Positions 10,116 to 21,104 of a DNA stretch of 64,000 bases are shown piece by piece (the stretch's first letter is position 1; every line of letters starts with the position of its first letter). The stretch is taken from contig CM061918.1 in NCBI GenBank assembly GCA_031002005.1, positions 62,344,531-62,408,530 of the forward strand. Direction: 5' to 3'. The position numbers and the translations under genes were made by a program. The notes beneath the pieces were generated by a model, which saw only the letters and a list, made by a program, of their open reading frames with translations, was not told the DNA's origin and made no database searches. This DNA is from Vandiemenella viatica (lineage: Eukaryota > Arthropoda > Insecta > Orthoptera > Morabidae).

Positions 10116-13073
10116 TCAGTCTTTAGACTGGTTTGATGCAATCCTCCATCCCTTCCTATCCTGTGCTAACCTCTTCATTTCTACATACCCCCTACAACCC
10201 ACGTCCTCAATTATCTGCTTCATATATTCTAATCTCTGTCTTCCTCTACAGTTCTTACCTTCCACTGTTCCCTCCACTAACAAATTAGCCAATCCAGCAT
10301 GTCTCAAAATATGACCTACCAGCCTGTCTCTTCTTCCTATAAGCTTCTTCCATAAACTTCTTTTCTCACCCATTATTTCCAAAACTCGTTCATTTCTTAC
10401 TTTGTCTGTCCACCTAATTTTCAGCATTCTTCTGTAGCACCACATTTCAAATGCCTCAAGTTTCTTTCTTTCCGGTATTCCTAAAGTCCATGTTTCGCTG
10501 CCGTAAAGTGCTGTGCTCCACACATAGAGTTTTAAGAAGTTCTTTCTGATTCCTAGATCAATATTTGAAACTAAAAGGTTTCTCTTTTTCATGAAGGCTC
10601 TTTTTGCTAGTGCTATTCTGCTTTTAACATCATTCCTGCTTCGGCCATCGGTTGTAATCTTGCTTCCCAAGTAACAGAACTCACTCACTTCTCCTATTGC
10701 ATCCGATCCTATTTTTATATTTAATCTGCTAGTATTGCTATCATATCTGCTACATTTCATCACTTTTGTCTTACTTTGATTTATATTAAGTCCAAAATCT
10801 TCCTTCAGTATTTTGTTCATGCCATTCAATAACTTCTCAATATCCTCAGCCCTCTCTGCTAACAAGACAATGTCATCAGCAAATCGTAGCATACTGATTT
10901 TTTCTCCCTGAAAACTTATGCCAAATGGAAATTTTTCTTTGACTTTCTTCATTGCTTCTTCTACATACAAGTTGAATATTAACGGGGATAGACTACAACC
11001 TTGTCTCACACCCTTTTTAACTGATGCATGTCTTTCGTGATTCTCTACTTTTATTACAGCCACTTGATTCTTATATAGTTTATAGAGTATTCTTCTATCT
11101 CGATACTTTAGACCTGAATCCTTTAAAATATTGAACATCTTGTCCCACCTAACATTATCAAAAGCTTTTTCTAAATCAACAAATGCCATAAAAGTATCTT
11201 TGTTTTTCTTGATCCGCCCTTCAAGTATTAATCTTAAAGACAGAATTGCTTCCCTTGTACCGCGATTTTTCCTAAACCCAAATTGATCTTGACCTACTAT
11301 CTCTTCTACTACCCTTTCCATCCTTCTATATATTATTCTGGTCAGTAATTTTGAAGCATGTGATGTTAGACTAATTGTGCGATAATTCTCACATTTGTCG
11401 GCTTGTACTTTCTTTGGAAGTGTGAAGATGATATTTTTATTAAAATCAGTTGGAATTTCTCCTGTTTCATAACTTTTTGATATCAGCTTGAATAATCTTT
11501 CGATTCCTTCCTCTCCTAGAGATTTAAGAAGTTCTGCAGGGATCTCATCAATTCCAACTGCCTTATTTGCTTTCAAGTCATTCAGAGCTTTATTAAATTC
11601 TGTCCTCAAAACAGGATCTCCTAAGTCATCCATGTCGACATCGCCTTCCTTTTCCAATACACTATTGTTCAAGTCGTCCCCAACATACAGTTTCTCAATG
11701 TATTCCTTCCATCTGTTAGCTCTATCTTCAGACCTTAAAAGAGGTTTCCCATCGGCAGCTTTAATGTTCATACCTCTTTTCTTCATTTCTCCAAAATTCT
11801 GTTTGATCTTTCTATATGAAACATCTACTTTTCCTGCAACCATTTCCTTTTCTACTTCTTCACATTTTTCTTGTAGCCATTTTTCTTTTGCTATTTTGCA
11901 TTTCCTATTTATTTGAGTTCTAAATTGCCTGTACTGTTCTTTTCCTGCTTCATCCTGAGCATTTTTGTACCTTCTCCTCTGATCGATCAGCTGCAAAATT
12001 TCTTCTGTGATCCAAGGTTTTCGGGCAGCTTGTTCCCTAAAGCCTAATGTTTCTTTGCCAGCTTTCATTATTTCGGTCTTTAATGCATTCCATTCGTCCT
12101 CGGTTGAGCTCCTTTCACAGTTACTTCTTAGACCTAAGTCTACCATTTCTGAAAATTTTTCTCTTGTGTTAGATTGTTTCAGTTTATTCACTTCCAGTCT
12201 GTTCTGCTTATGCTGCTTCCTTATTCGCTTGAATTTCAGCCTGCACTTCATTACTATCAAATTATGGTCCGAGTCTATGTCTGCTCCTGGGTACGCTTTA
12301 CAGTCCAGAACTTGATTCCTGAATCTGTGTTTCACCATGATATAATCTAGCTGATATCTGCCTGTATCCCCAGGACGTTTCCAGGTGTATATTCTTCTTG
12401 CATGGTTCTTAAACAGTGTGTTCGCCACTACTAGCTTATATCTTTCAAGAAATTCTAGCAACCTGCTTCCTCGCTCATTTCTTTCTCCTAGACCAAAACT
12501 TCCTACAGTATTCCCCTCTTCTCCTTCTCCCACTATTGCATTCCAATCACCCATGATTATTAAATTTTCCTCCCCTTTCACATATTGGATTAATTCTTCG
12601 ATTTCAGCGTATATTTTTTCTATTTCTTCGTCATCTTCCTGTGACGTGGGCATGTATACTTGTACTAATGTGGTTGGGACCGGCTTAGTTTCTAACCTCA
12701 TCAAAATAATCCTGTCACTAAACTGTTCATAATAACTCACCTGTTTCCCTACTTTCTTGTTCATTACAAATCCTACACCAGTGACTCCATTGACAGCTTG
12801 TGTGCTAATTATCCTGTGTTCCCCAGACCAGAAATCTTGTGCGTCCTTCCATTTAATCTCACTAATCCCAACAACATCTAACTTAAGTTGTTCCATCTCC
12901 CTTTTTAACTTTTCTAACCTACCTGCCCTATTCAGACTTCTAACATTCCACGCTCCGACTCGTAGAATGTTTCTATCCATTCTGATGACTCCTCCCTGAG
13001 TAGTCCCCACCCGGAGATCCGATTGGGGGACTATTTTACCTCCGGAATATTTTACCCAGGAAGAAGCCATCAT
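10116..13073 (-). CDS. Non-LTR retrotransposon endonuclease-reverse transcriptase
   Basis: A 985-residue uninterrupted ORF, the only long coding sequence in the window. Residues ~35-275 are an AP-endonuclease-like domain with its usual blocks: WNVRSL, GISEIKW (catalytic Glu), GDWNAIVG (Asp/Asn) and SDHNLIV (Asp-His). Residues ~490-780 are reverse transcriptase: LPKK...ENYRTISL (the family usually has P where T stands), GFRKNRGT, AFVDLEKAFDNV, RQGCSLSP and FADDIVLLA with the catalytic Asp pair near 736. The C-terminal ~200 residues hold a LYGSETWTL, GHILRH and RQRLEYMKQIIEDVG segment typical of arthropod RTE-like elements. The product would nick the target and prime cDNA from its own RNA in the nucleus. 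A start at 13073 gives MMASSW. An internal Met preceding the endonuclease block is equally possible. No frameshift or stop. Confidence 0.93.
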   Translation of the reverse strand: MMASSWVKYSGGKIVPQSDLRVGTTQGGVIRMDRNILRVGAWNVRSLNRAGRLEKLKREMEQLKLDVVGISEIKWKDAQDFWSGEHRIISTQAVNGVTGVGFVMNKKVGKQVSYYEQFSDRIILMRLETKPVPTTLVQVYMPTSQEDDEEIEKIYAEIEELIQYVKGEENLIIMGDWNAIVGEGEEGNTVGSFGLGERNERGSRLLEFLERYKLVVANTLFKNHARRIYTWKRPGDTGRYQLDYIMVKHRFRNQVLDCKAYPGADIDSDHNLIVMKCRLKFKRIRKQHKQNRLEVNKLKQSNTREKFSEMVDLGLRSNCERSSTEDEWNALKTEIMKAGKETLGFREQAARKPWITEEILQLIDQRRRYKNAQDEAGKEQYRQFRTQINRKCKIAKEKWLQEKCEEVEKEMVAGKVDVSYRKIKQNFGEMKKRGMNIKAADGKPLLRSEDRANRWKEYIEKLYVGDDLNNSVLEKEGDVDMDDLGDPVLRTEFNKALNDLKANKAVGIDEIPAELLKSLGEEGIERLFKLISKSYETGEIPTDFNKNIIFTLPKKVQADKCENYRTISLTSHASKLLTRIIYRRMERVVEEIVGQDQFGFRKNRGTREAILSLRLILEGRIKKNKDTFMAFVDLEKAFDNVRWDKMFNILKDSGLKYRDRRILYKLYKNQVAVIKVENHERHASVKKGVRQGCSLSPLIFNLYVEEAMKKVKEKFPFGISFQGEKISMLRFADDIVLLAERAEDIEKLLNGMNKILKEDFGLNINQSKTKVMKCSRYDSNTSRLNIKIGSDAIGEVSEFCYLGSKITTDGRSRNDVKSRIALAKRAFMKKRNLLVSNIDLGIRKNFLKLYVWSTALYGSETWTLGIPERKKLEAFEMWCYRRMLKIRWTDKVRNERVLEIMGEKRSLWKKLIGRRDRLVGHILRHAGLANLLVEGTVEGKNCRGRQRLEYMKQIIEDVGCRGYVEMKRLAQDRKGWRIASNQSKD

Positions 13074-13414
13074 GATATATGTAATTTGAGAGGATTACAT
13101 GTCCTCGGGATACCCTTTGGGTCTTTAATGCAGTGGTTTCCCGTTGCCTTCTGCATCCCCATGCCGTTGATCATTTCTGATTCATCCGCCTTTAGGGGCC
13201 GTTTCCAACCCCAAGGGCAAGAGGGTGCCCTGAACCGCTCCCCGCTCTTCCGCCCTCTTTTCAGAGGCCGTTGGCAAGCAGTGGGTGACTCCTTATACCG
13301 GGAATCTTTCAGTCGCCAGAGCCTCGTCCGTGCAAACAGGGTGCACCACGTGAAGGAGAGGTTGACATTTGGTTGGAAAAGACTAGTATAGTCTCTCCCA
13401 AACCCTTACACCCC
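13074..13414 (-). promoter_or_regulatory. 5' leader of the retrotransposon, presumed internal promoter
   Basis: A non-coding 341-bp leader between the target duplication and the ORF. LINEs normally carry an internal RNA polymerase II promoter in this position. I cannot point to a specific promoter motif, so the role is inference. Confidence 0.45.
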
Positions 13415-13422
13415 ATTGTGAT

Positions 13423-14419
13423 ATTACGACATGGCGAAAGAGTTTTAAGATGATGCGCGTCCCGCCTCTATTGTGGCTGAACCTATAGTCTGGCGTCAGA
13501 TGGAAACCACGGAGCATCCTAGCGTACCCCACATGAACGAAGCAGAACTTTTCCACTGGCGAAGGTCAGATCAAGTGCCTGTACAAGCGAGCATGACCGC
13601 AGTTCTTTGAAGGTTTTTCGAGATAATATACTTCGATCTTCCTTTAAACCATCGCTGGCCAACCGCAAAATGAGTGTTGTGAGACTTTCATACAGTATAC
13701 TGTTTGATGTCTGTGCACGACGTGGCAACAGAACTCCACATTTAGCTTCCATTTTAATGTCTCAAATTGTGGTCTGTCAAATTCAATCTGCTGTTCGCTT
13801 TCGGTATCACTAAACTATTTGCTGAGTTTCCAGTTGCTACGGAACTTGATGGGAAATCATTTATCGCGTTTTAGCGCAACTGTTGTCCTTATTTTATTAT
13901 GTTGCCTTCTCTTAAAGATTGGTATTAGTCACACTTTTTTGTATTTGATTCGAACTTCTTATTGTCAGTTTTAGGTGGAGTTTAACTCTTTGGTTGCCTT
14001 GTAGCACATATCTGCTGAGCTCTTCACTTCACTGTTAAATTAGAGTTATTTCTAAAATTACCAAGACTGTTCAAAATCAAGCGTTGTTGACCACACCAAC
14101 TTATTGTACTTGTTGGAGAGAAGATTGCGTGTGGGAATTTTCATTTGGTTTCCCTTGTAAAAAAAAATATAGTGAATAGATATAGAACTGTTCTTTTTCT
14201 TTCACGGTATATTGAACATGATCTACTTAGGTTTCGAGTGTTCAATTATGTAGGTTCATCAGAATAAGATTCTGAGGTAGAATTATACAACCTGTTGAAT
14301 TTGGAGCATCAAAATTGCGAGGAAACCACTGATAAATTTCGTTAAACACTGGGCTTCGTAAATGAATTCACCCACCCCCCTGGCTCAAATCGTTGCGGCA
14401 TCATGATGGTATCCAACAC
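13423..14419. other. No recognisable gene
   Basis: AT-rich sequence. Frames at 13519-13752 and 13607-13813 are short and unassigned. Mirrored at 52226-53165. Confidence 0.4.
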
Positions 14420-14422
14420 CTG

Positions 14423-14812
14423 GGGGGCATCCACAAATTAGGTGAGGTGTTTTTCCGGATTTCTGGACCCCCCCCCCTCCCCCTTGGTGAGATTTCGTGA
14501 GATCTGGCCGGACCCCCCCCCCCCCTCTGGTGAGATCTGGTCCGTGAGAAGCCCCCTAGAAATCGCCCTGGAAACTTTTGTAGACCTTTTTTTTTAGGTC
14601 ACACCCTAACTTTTTTGACGAAATACCCTCCTAAAATCGACTTTGGCGCAAATTGTAGACCTTTTTTTTTGCTCTACTGTCCCCAAATTTTTCGCAAAAT
14701 CTCACGTGAGATTTCCGTAGACCCCCCCCCCTCCCCCCTGGTGAGATCTGGTGAGATTTCGCCGGACCCCCCCCCTCCCCAATTTCACCTCACGTAATTT
14801 ATGGATGTCCCC
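14423..14812. mobile_element. MITE of the same family, left arm only
   Basis: A second copy of the family seen at 9026: ends gggggcatccacaaatta and acgtaatttatggatgtcccc, with the same gtgagat and C-rich interior. Flanked by CTG on both sides (14420-14422, 14813-14815). The right arm has the empty site (cag at 52223-52225) without the element. It was therefore mobile after the arms diverged. A 3-bp duplication appears in both copies, but only the first is TTA. Confidence 0.85.
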
Positions 14813-14815
14813 CTG

Positions 14816-15090
14816 CCACGGAACCCCTCCACAGAGCGTATGGAATAAGGACGTGAGTTTCTGTTAATGACGATTCTTCCGTCGTATGGAGTCGTTAAAC
14901 TCAGCGGCCCGATTCCGATAGTTGTTAAAAGTAGGCCTCAATGGGCCGGAACCGTGTTTCACTTTCCTTCTTCTCTTACCTACAACATAAACAACACAGT
15001 CAACTGAACACACACAGTCACGGTCATCCCCAGGGATAGTAACAGTTAGGAAAAGTTCCGTCCTGAGGAAAGCAGCCGGGAAGTTTCTTT
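14816..15090. other. No recognisable feature
   Basis: Short unassigned interval between the MITE and a diverged SINE. Confidence 0.4.
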
Positions 15091-15094
15091 GCAG

Positions 15095-15320
15095 TACCGA
15101 TGTTGAGCGGTACGGCTCGGGCCTGTCGGGTGGTTTCGAATCGTCGTTCAGCCATAAACATTCGATTTTACATGGTTTCCCGAAATTACAACAGGCGAAT
15201 GTTGGGTTGGTCCCTTGAAAACGTCATCGTCGAATTCCTTCCAGTTCCCTGTCTCAATCCCCTCTCCGAATGTGAGACATTAAACTCCAAGGAAATTTTT
15301 TTTTTTTTTTTTTTTTTTTT
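15095..15320 (+). mobile_element. Diverged tRNA-derived SINE
   Basis: Contains accgatgttgagcggtacgg, ggtttcgaatcg (box-B-like), catggtttcccgaaatta, gcgaatgttggg, gtcgaattccttccagttcc and a shortened 3' end, the same body order as the common SINE but strongly diverged. A long T-run follows (15296-15320). Because it sits at the end of the neighbouring LINE fragment, it may be that fragment's poly(A) on the other strand. Partner at 51722-51960. Confidence 0.7.
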
Positions 15321-16420
15321 GCTAATGGATGCATCCATCTTAGGTTTTTATCCAGGTTATCGGCAAATTCTTCCCACTTTACTTTCCCAAAGTTCCATCT
15401 AGGTAAAGGCGAGGTTCTAATTATGGGAATTGTTAGACCAACTTCTAGCAAGACTGGTCGGTGTTGACTGTGTGACAAGGCTTGTAGGACTCGTCTTGTA
15501 GTTGGTAGAGGGTGGCTTTGATCGTTACGTCAGACATAACATAGATCTCTGTTGGTTTCGGTGTTCCATCTTCCTGATTTAAAAGTATCTGCGGCTTTCG
15601 GGTTAAAAACTAAGTTCATGTTATTTGCTGCCGCCCATTCCTCTAGCCTGATTCTATCCTGGTTGTTTTCTGTGTAATTCCAGTCTGTGTGATGGCTGTT
15701 TTTTTGTAACTGCTTTACGTCTCTCAACAGCGAGGTCTTTAGAGACGGGAAAGAATGGGGGCAAGGAATGGGAAGGAATTCGGCCATGGCCTTTTTAAGG
15801 AAGCATCCCGGCATTTGCCTGGAAAACCCAAATCTGGATGCCCGGACGGGGATTCGAACCGCCGTCCTCCCGAATGCGAGACCAGAACGCTATCCGTTAC
15901 ACCACCATAGTCGGTATATGATGGCTGTTGAAGTCGCCAATATACATAACGGGATGTCGAGACTCTGGTAGAACTTCACTCGGCCATGAGACGGAAGGGG
16001 GCTTATACAATTTAATAATTTTAATGTTGTTCACCACCGTGGTGATAATGTGGATGTTATTTTCGCTGCATGCTGAAACGAGGCAGGCATTGGTAATAGT
16101 ATTTCGTACATATGTTGCGCACCCGTAACTTTGATGATGTGTGGCACCTAAGATTTTGTAGCCTTGTATTTTTCCTCTCAGACTCAGCTGCAAATCATCC
16201 TTGGTGTGGGTTTCTTGAACACAGGCTATATCGACGTTGTTGTCAAGTAATAACTTTGAAAGGCAATCAATTTTTGATCGGCTTATTCCTTCCATATTAA
16301 GTTGGCAAACCCTTAGTGAATGTCCAAGGGTTCTTGGCTTTTGGTTCTGATAAGAACCGTTAGTTGACATGAGGATTACTGTGCTCTGGTTGCCAGGATT
16401 GTCTGGCAGGCCGACGGTGT
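15321..16420 (-). pseudogene. LINE endonuclease-domain remnant, split by a SINE
   Basis: Minus strand. From ~16300 downward it reads LRVCQLNMEGISRSKI, then VDIACVQETHT (catalytic Glu), YGCATYVRN, IIKLYKPPS and VMYIGDFNSHH (Asp/Asn). It resumes after the SINE with TDWNY, LEEWAAANNMNLVFN, FKSGRW (SGRWN near the expected SDH region) and a late WEEFADNLDKNLRW. This order is that of an APE-type LINE endonuclease (jockey-like). No reverse transcriptase follows, and the end is an A-rich stretch. The right-arm copy has a 1-bp deletion after the QET motif that breaks the frame. A dead 5' part of a LINE; its clade is not certain. Confidence 0.8.
15701..15918 (-). mobile_element. tRNA-derived SINE nested in the LINE endonuclease (copy 5)
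   Basis: A minus-strand SINE (tail gtaactgctttacgtctctc, box B in reverse as ggattcgaaccgcc) interrupts the endonuclease remnant exactly between FNSHH and TDWNY. The 11-bp target duplication tgatggctgtt lies at 15690-15700 and 15919-15929. Shared with the right arm (51129-51346), so older than the arm split. Confidence 0.94.
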
Positions 16421-17511
16421 AGACTATTTTAGCCGTGCAAGCACGTTGCCCAGGATGTGCCACGAGGAGGCTAATCCAAGTTACATCCCACCAAGGAAAA
16501 ATAAAAGCAACAAACAACTCGTTGTGGCGTCAGTCATTCTTTACCATTAGTCTACGTTTATCCCATGTTTCAGGATGTATTGAAGGGAGTCATGTAAACC
16601 TGCTCGTCAGGGAATTGTCGTTTGGGTTTGTGTTCGTGGTAGTGAAGTGATATCGGAAACCCCGTCAGCTAGCAGCCGCCGGGTGAAACCTGCTTGTGTC
16701 CGCTTCGCCTTGGCCGTCTGCCTCATTCGGAAGGGAAAAACGCTTTCGTCCGGACTGGAATGCGGCGAGGTTTCACTGCCACATCAGCCCGGTGCGTACG
16801 CACCACGCTACAAGTCCTCGGTACCGCTCAGAGGTCGTTCCCGTAATTAGGACAAGGAGACCTGCGGGAAGATCAAGGACAAAATGGATAGCGAGGCACA
16901 GAAAGATGTAGAGCCTAATGGATTTTACTGTAGACAAAGAAGGGAAACTATCAAGTGACGATAAATAGGTCGTGCTATTTATAAGTTGCTGCATTCATGT
17001 TAACATGCTAGTGACCTCTTGAAATGGAATATTTATCGCCACTTGCCGTAATATTCTTGCTCAGTGCTGTACGACTTCTGTATCTGCTGCCGGCATGGGA
17101 CGTAATTCAGTGTTGAGTATGGGAAATGATGACGAGTCTGCTTCAATGACTTTGAATCGCTGTCGCTTCTGAAATCCGATTCGTACCAACGGACGGGGAA
17201 AGGTCAAAGTTCACTAAGGTCACCCGATACCTGCGTAAAGGTCAAGGAGGTTCACCCTGCTGGCTGGATCCTCATGAATTGCGGTGGGTGTCCTTGGAAG
17301 CTCCAGCCGGTGTGTTTGTGGAAGGCTCCCACTGCGGTGCCATCCAACTCGCCGAGGCTGGCTGACCAAGGACACAGTGCAGATAATCCGCTGTGCGAGA
17401 CGAGTCAGTTGACTCAATGATCATTGAGCTTGCGAGGTCCAGTTTGGAACCTAAGAACGTATGCTCACTCTGTGCTTTGAGCAAAGTAGAGTCATAATAT
17501 TAATCTACACG
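16421..17511. other. GC-richer interval without a supported gene
   Basis: The plus strand at about 16845-16910 reads RRPAGRSRTKWI, a segment often seen near the C-terminus of LINE reverse transcriptases, so part of this may be another decayed LINE. Nothing else is recognised. The right-arm copy (49540-50640) is nearly identical. Confidence 0.35.
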
Positions 17512-17933
17512 TCTACCCTCAATATTATAAATGCAAAACATTGATATTCAAGTATATCAGCAATGTCTGTGAGGAAAGAAACTGGTTTTCAGATCGACAA
17601 CATGGCTTTAGGCAAGTATATTCATGTGAATCTCAGATGGTGGGCTATATGCAAGATATTTCAGATGAATTGACAAAGGACGCCATATTGATAGATCTTT
17701 CTAAAGCATTTGACAGAGTGAGTCATTAAATGGTTTTAAACAAGCTTAAATCTGTTGGATTGGATGAAAAAGTTACTCCCTGGGTAGAGAAATTCTTAAA
17801 AGTCAGAGAGCAAAGGGTTACATTGTCAAAAGAGCTCAAAGTAAATATGGGAGTGCCACAGGGTTGTGTATTAGGACCGTTGCTGTTCATTATTCTAATA
17901 AGTAATTGTGTTATTGGGTTATAGTCAGGATTA

Positions 17934-17970
<37 letters not shown>

Positions 17971-19175
17971 GATGAAATAAGGTATACAATGGGATCAATG
18001 CAGGTGAATGCTTTAAACAGCTGGAGGGTGACCTGGATAGAATATCTAAATGGGTAGAAGATAAATGCCAAGAAGAGTCAGTTCATTAGGTACACAGATA
18101 AAAAACTAAAAGTTAATTATGATTATAGGGTGGGATCAGAATTACTTGTTTGAAGGCTTGATCTTGGCCTAACGTTTGATGACAAACTCAACTGGGTAGA
18201 GCACATTGAGCAGGTGGTAGGAAAAGTTTACAAAATCCTTCATTTACTGGAGAGGGTGATGAGAGGATGTACCAGAGAAGTTAGGGAATTGGGTTTCAAA
18301 ACTTTGGTCAGACCATTGATTGAATATGGTGGTGTAGTCTGGGTGCCACATTTTGGTTATCAAATAAAGGAGTTAGAAGGTGTGCAAAGATGAGCAGCTA
18401 GTTTTGTTTGTGGAAATTATCGGAGGACCCCGTCAGTAACAGATATGATAAAGGAGCTGGAGTCATTGGAGGAAAGGAGGAGAGTGAAGAGAGTGCTGGA
18501 AATGTACAGGGCGTAAGTTGGTGATGGTTCTTGGAGAGATATTGGTCAAAGAATTAGGAATAGTGCTTGGAAGGTACAGACGACTATAACCACAAGCTGG
18601 CGCTCGATTTCATGTATAAAGGAGAGGGAAAATGTTTTGTTGTTGGTAAGGGTGTAAGGGATTGGAAAAAAATTACCAAACGAAGTTATGAATAATTTAC
18701 CAAAAACGCTTGAGGAATTTAAAATTAAAATTTTATAAATCGGGAAAGTAAATGGGGGAAGGAATTTAACACTACAATTATAAAAGATAATTTAAAAAAA
18801 AGGAGTAACTGGATGACTAGGGGCATTGCCACCGGAGCGTTAGATCCATCGCAATTAAATTAATAATAATCTGTCTCTCTGTCTGTTTGTAACGTTTTCG
18901 TGACAGACGGGCTAAACCGATTTTGATAAGGAAGTACTATGTATCATTAGGAACGACATACAATATTTTTTCTGGATAAATAACATACTTCGTCACGAAA
19001 TTTTGAAATCTAACCGAACGGTGACAGACAGACCGATATCGTGTGTAAGTATCTGCAATGTTATATCGGTCACTCAGGCTTCGTTTCTCTTGATGTCAGT
19101 TTGTGGAACTCCTTTCACTTTATTGACAGCTTTCTATATCCAATTTTACCAATAAAATTCAAAGTCTACGTGTAC
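17512..19175 (+). mobile_element. Helitron-like element, copy A, interrupted by a LINE
   Basis: The 5' end (tctaccctcaatattataaa) and the segments after the LINE (ctgtctgtttgtaacgtttt, taaaccgattttgat, actatgtatcattagg, aataacata, gtgacagacagac, then a distal ccaataaaattcaaag block) match the copies at 29118 and 33315 in order. The TC-start plus AATATTATAAATGCG opening is what I associate with insect non-autonomous Helitrons. A CTRR 3' end with a hairpin was not found. Partner at 47876-49539. Confidence 0.65.
17535..18870 (+). pseudogene. CR1/L2-like LINE reverse-transcriptase remnant
   Basis: Pieces of RT in order: RQHGFRQVYSCESQMV, ILIDLSKAFDRVSH, then VNMGVPQGCVLGPLLF. The catalytic YADD block is lost at a 33-bp T-run (~17936-17968). 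C-terminal pieces follow: GDLDRISKWVEDKC, LGLTFDDKLNWVEHIEQV, TLVRPLIEYGGVVW, RRTPSVTDMIKELE, LEERRRVKRVLEMY and LPNEVMNNLPKTLEEFK. It ends with gcaattaaattaataataat, a microsatellite tail as in CR1/L2-type elements. Multiple stops and frameshifts, 5' truncated, dead. It sits inside a Helitron-like element. Same family as 30334-30990. Confidence 0.85.
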
Positions 19176-19439
19176 GAAATCACTGTTAACAGCTAGTGGA
19201 CCTGTATATGTTTAGCTGACGGAATAATCTGCATTTTTGTACCTCGTTGAAGGTGAAGACATGGAAGAGTGAAAGCCGAGTGGTGTGGCCTGCCTGACAA
19301 TCCACTGTCGAATCACGTACAACACATGATTTCTTTTTCGCTTCTGGAGACAGGATCGCTGCAAATGGAAGGATTCGTAAGTGTAGCCAGAAGTTTCGTC
19401 ATAGTGCAAGAGCGAAACAGCAAGCCTAGTGGGTACGAA

Positions 19440-19570
19440 TGGATGAGGATTTCCCATGTTTACAGAAATCACTCAAACTGAATCCCCGGTGTCGTTTCTC
19501 CGAAAGGCCATGGCTAGAAACCTTCCATTATCCTCCTACTCTAATGACCTTTATCTCGATAACCCGTAAC
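19440..19570 (+). mobile_element. Degenerate SINE body
   Basis: The segments agaaatcactcaaactgaat, cgaaaggccatggctagaaa, ccttccattatcctcc, ctctaatgacc and tatctcgataacccgtaac follow the SINE body order without the head. Old; partner at about 47460-47590. Confidence 0.6.
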
Positions 19571-20839
19571 GAGAAACGGGAGTGAACAGTGCTTATGTTG
19601 GAACTCGCCGTTCTACAGTCGGACTGTGAGCCGGCCACGTTTACTGTATAGCTATACTACCTCTGGTTGAACCTGACGTCTGATTAGCTCGGTGCTCTAT
19701 GATCTGTGTCGAGACTTGTTAGCCGGCAGTCGCACGCGTTTGACCCGGCGCGGGTCAGAGCTGTCGGGAGGACAATGCAAGGCCACGCTTGACGGCATTG
19801 CAAGGTCGCCGGCCCAACTGAGTCGAGTGCACTCAGACATACGCCGTGTCCCGCATCCACCTCCAGTCATCCTGCCATCGCATATTGACACTGCTCAAAC
19901 ATCTGCGCTGTACGATAGACATGCAAATGATTCATTACGCAATGTGGACGGTGGGTATACAGATCATCTAAACCTAGCCTCCTCGCAACGTTATTCGAGT
20001 GTACATAGAAGTTACAGCGTGACAGTGCATGTTACATTGTCCTTGATAACTGTTTAGTGTCTCCTATGCAAAAAAAGGACCACACAAAACTTCATACGTC
20101 CCCGATGTGTACCGCATTTTGGTTGTTGGTTTTTGTGTTCATTCCACTGACACCTGAGACATGCAGACATATTTTTGCCGAGATACAAGCGTTACTAACG
20201 ATTGAATGCAGTTTTCTGGTTTGATTCCTGACTGTTGGATGAAGGTGGGTGCATCAAGCAGATTCGCTCGGGACTTGACGCGCTATTTCCTTGATACCTG
20301 TTGGAAGGATGCTCTATTCTGGTTGGCCGGCCGTTTAAGACAGCGTATGAAGCTGGCAAGGTAGCCGCTCCTACCAGACTGCTGGGAAGGATGAGAGTGT
20401 CTTTCACTTCTATAAGGTCACTGCATTGTGACGCTCTTTGCATGTTGTTTAAGATTCGCCGCCCGTTATTTTAATTCTCATTGGTGATATCTTCGCTGAG
20501 GGCACATTTACGGTTAAATGATGATCTTTGAACAACGATCACGTAAATGTAGGGTCTTAAATTTCTGAATAACGTCCGGAATTGTAGCAACAATATTGGG
20601 GAGATCGATATAACTTTGTTAATGGTTGTCTGCCGCAAAGCCAACCAGCATGCTTTTCTATATTCCATTTTTCTTTCCCTATGGCTTTAAACGCTGTTCT
20701 TTGAGAAAGTTTTATGACTTCTGTTTGGAATATTGTTTTCTTTATGTGCAAAAGGGTATTTCCAGATGCAATCACCAACAGGTGCCAAATGCCAAATGAG
20801 CAGGTGTATTTCCATGTTTGTATTTTCCAGTCCAGATTA
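19571..20839. other. No supported gene
   Basis: A GC-richer stretch (19620-19900) carries overlapping ORFs on both strands (19692-20057, 19697-19891) but no recognisable product. The right arm has an extra ~27 bp near 46638-46668 relative to 20360, flanked by a short repeat (gtagcc/atagcc). This suggests a microhomology deletion in the left arm. Confidence 0.4.
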
Positions 20840-20851
20840 AGTGTTCATGGC

Positions 20852-21092
20852 ACCGAGCGTGGTGGTGTAATGGCTAGCGTTCTGGCGTCGCATTCGGGAG
20901 GACGGCGCGGCGGTTCGAATCCCCGTCCGGGCATCCAGATTTGGGTTTTCCATGGTTTCCCAAATCACTCCAGGCAAATGCCAGGATGATTCCTTCAAAA
21001 GGCCATGGCCGAATTCCTTTCCATTCCTTGCCCCCCATCCTTTCCCGTCTCTAAAGACCTCGCTGTTGAGAGACATTGAGCAGTTAAAAAAA
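20852..21092 (+). mobile_element. tRNA-derived SINE (copy 7)
   Basis: Head accgagcgtggtggtgtaat, box B ggttcgaatcc preceded by a small gcg expansion, standard body, and a gctgttgagagac tail with a short A-run. Near-perfect 12-bp target duplication (agtgYtcatggc) at 20840-20851 and 21093-21104. Partner 45906-46147. Confidence 0.93.
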
Positions 21093-21104
21093 AGTGCTCA
21101 TGGC

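Larger units (their letters stand above)
10095..13414 (-). mobile_element. Complete APE-type non-LTR retrotransposon (RTE-like)
   Basis: A minus-strand element delimited by an 8-bp target duplication (attgtgat, 10087-10094 and 13415-13422). The right arm has this site once (53166-53173), which fixes both ends. From 5' to 3' it consists of a 341-bp leader (13414-13074), one 985-codon ORF, then only about 7 bp between the stop codon and a poly(A) tail (T-run at 10095-10108). The single ORF and tiny 3' UTR fit the RTE clade as I know it, but the A-tail is not typical of all RTEs, so the clade assignment is tentative. The element looks full length and its ORF is intact, so recent activity is plausible. 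Confidence 0.9.

Noticed and set aside
11488..12999. Plus-strand ORFs of 80-142 codons within 11488-12999
   Set aside because: They are antisense shadows of the 985-codon retrotransposon ORF.
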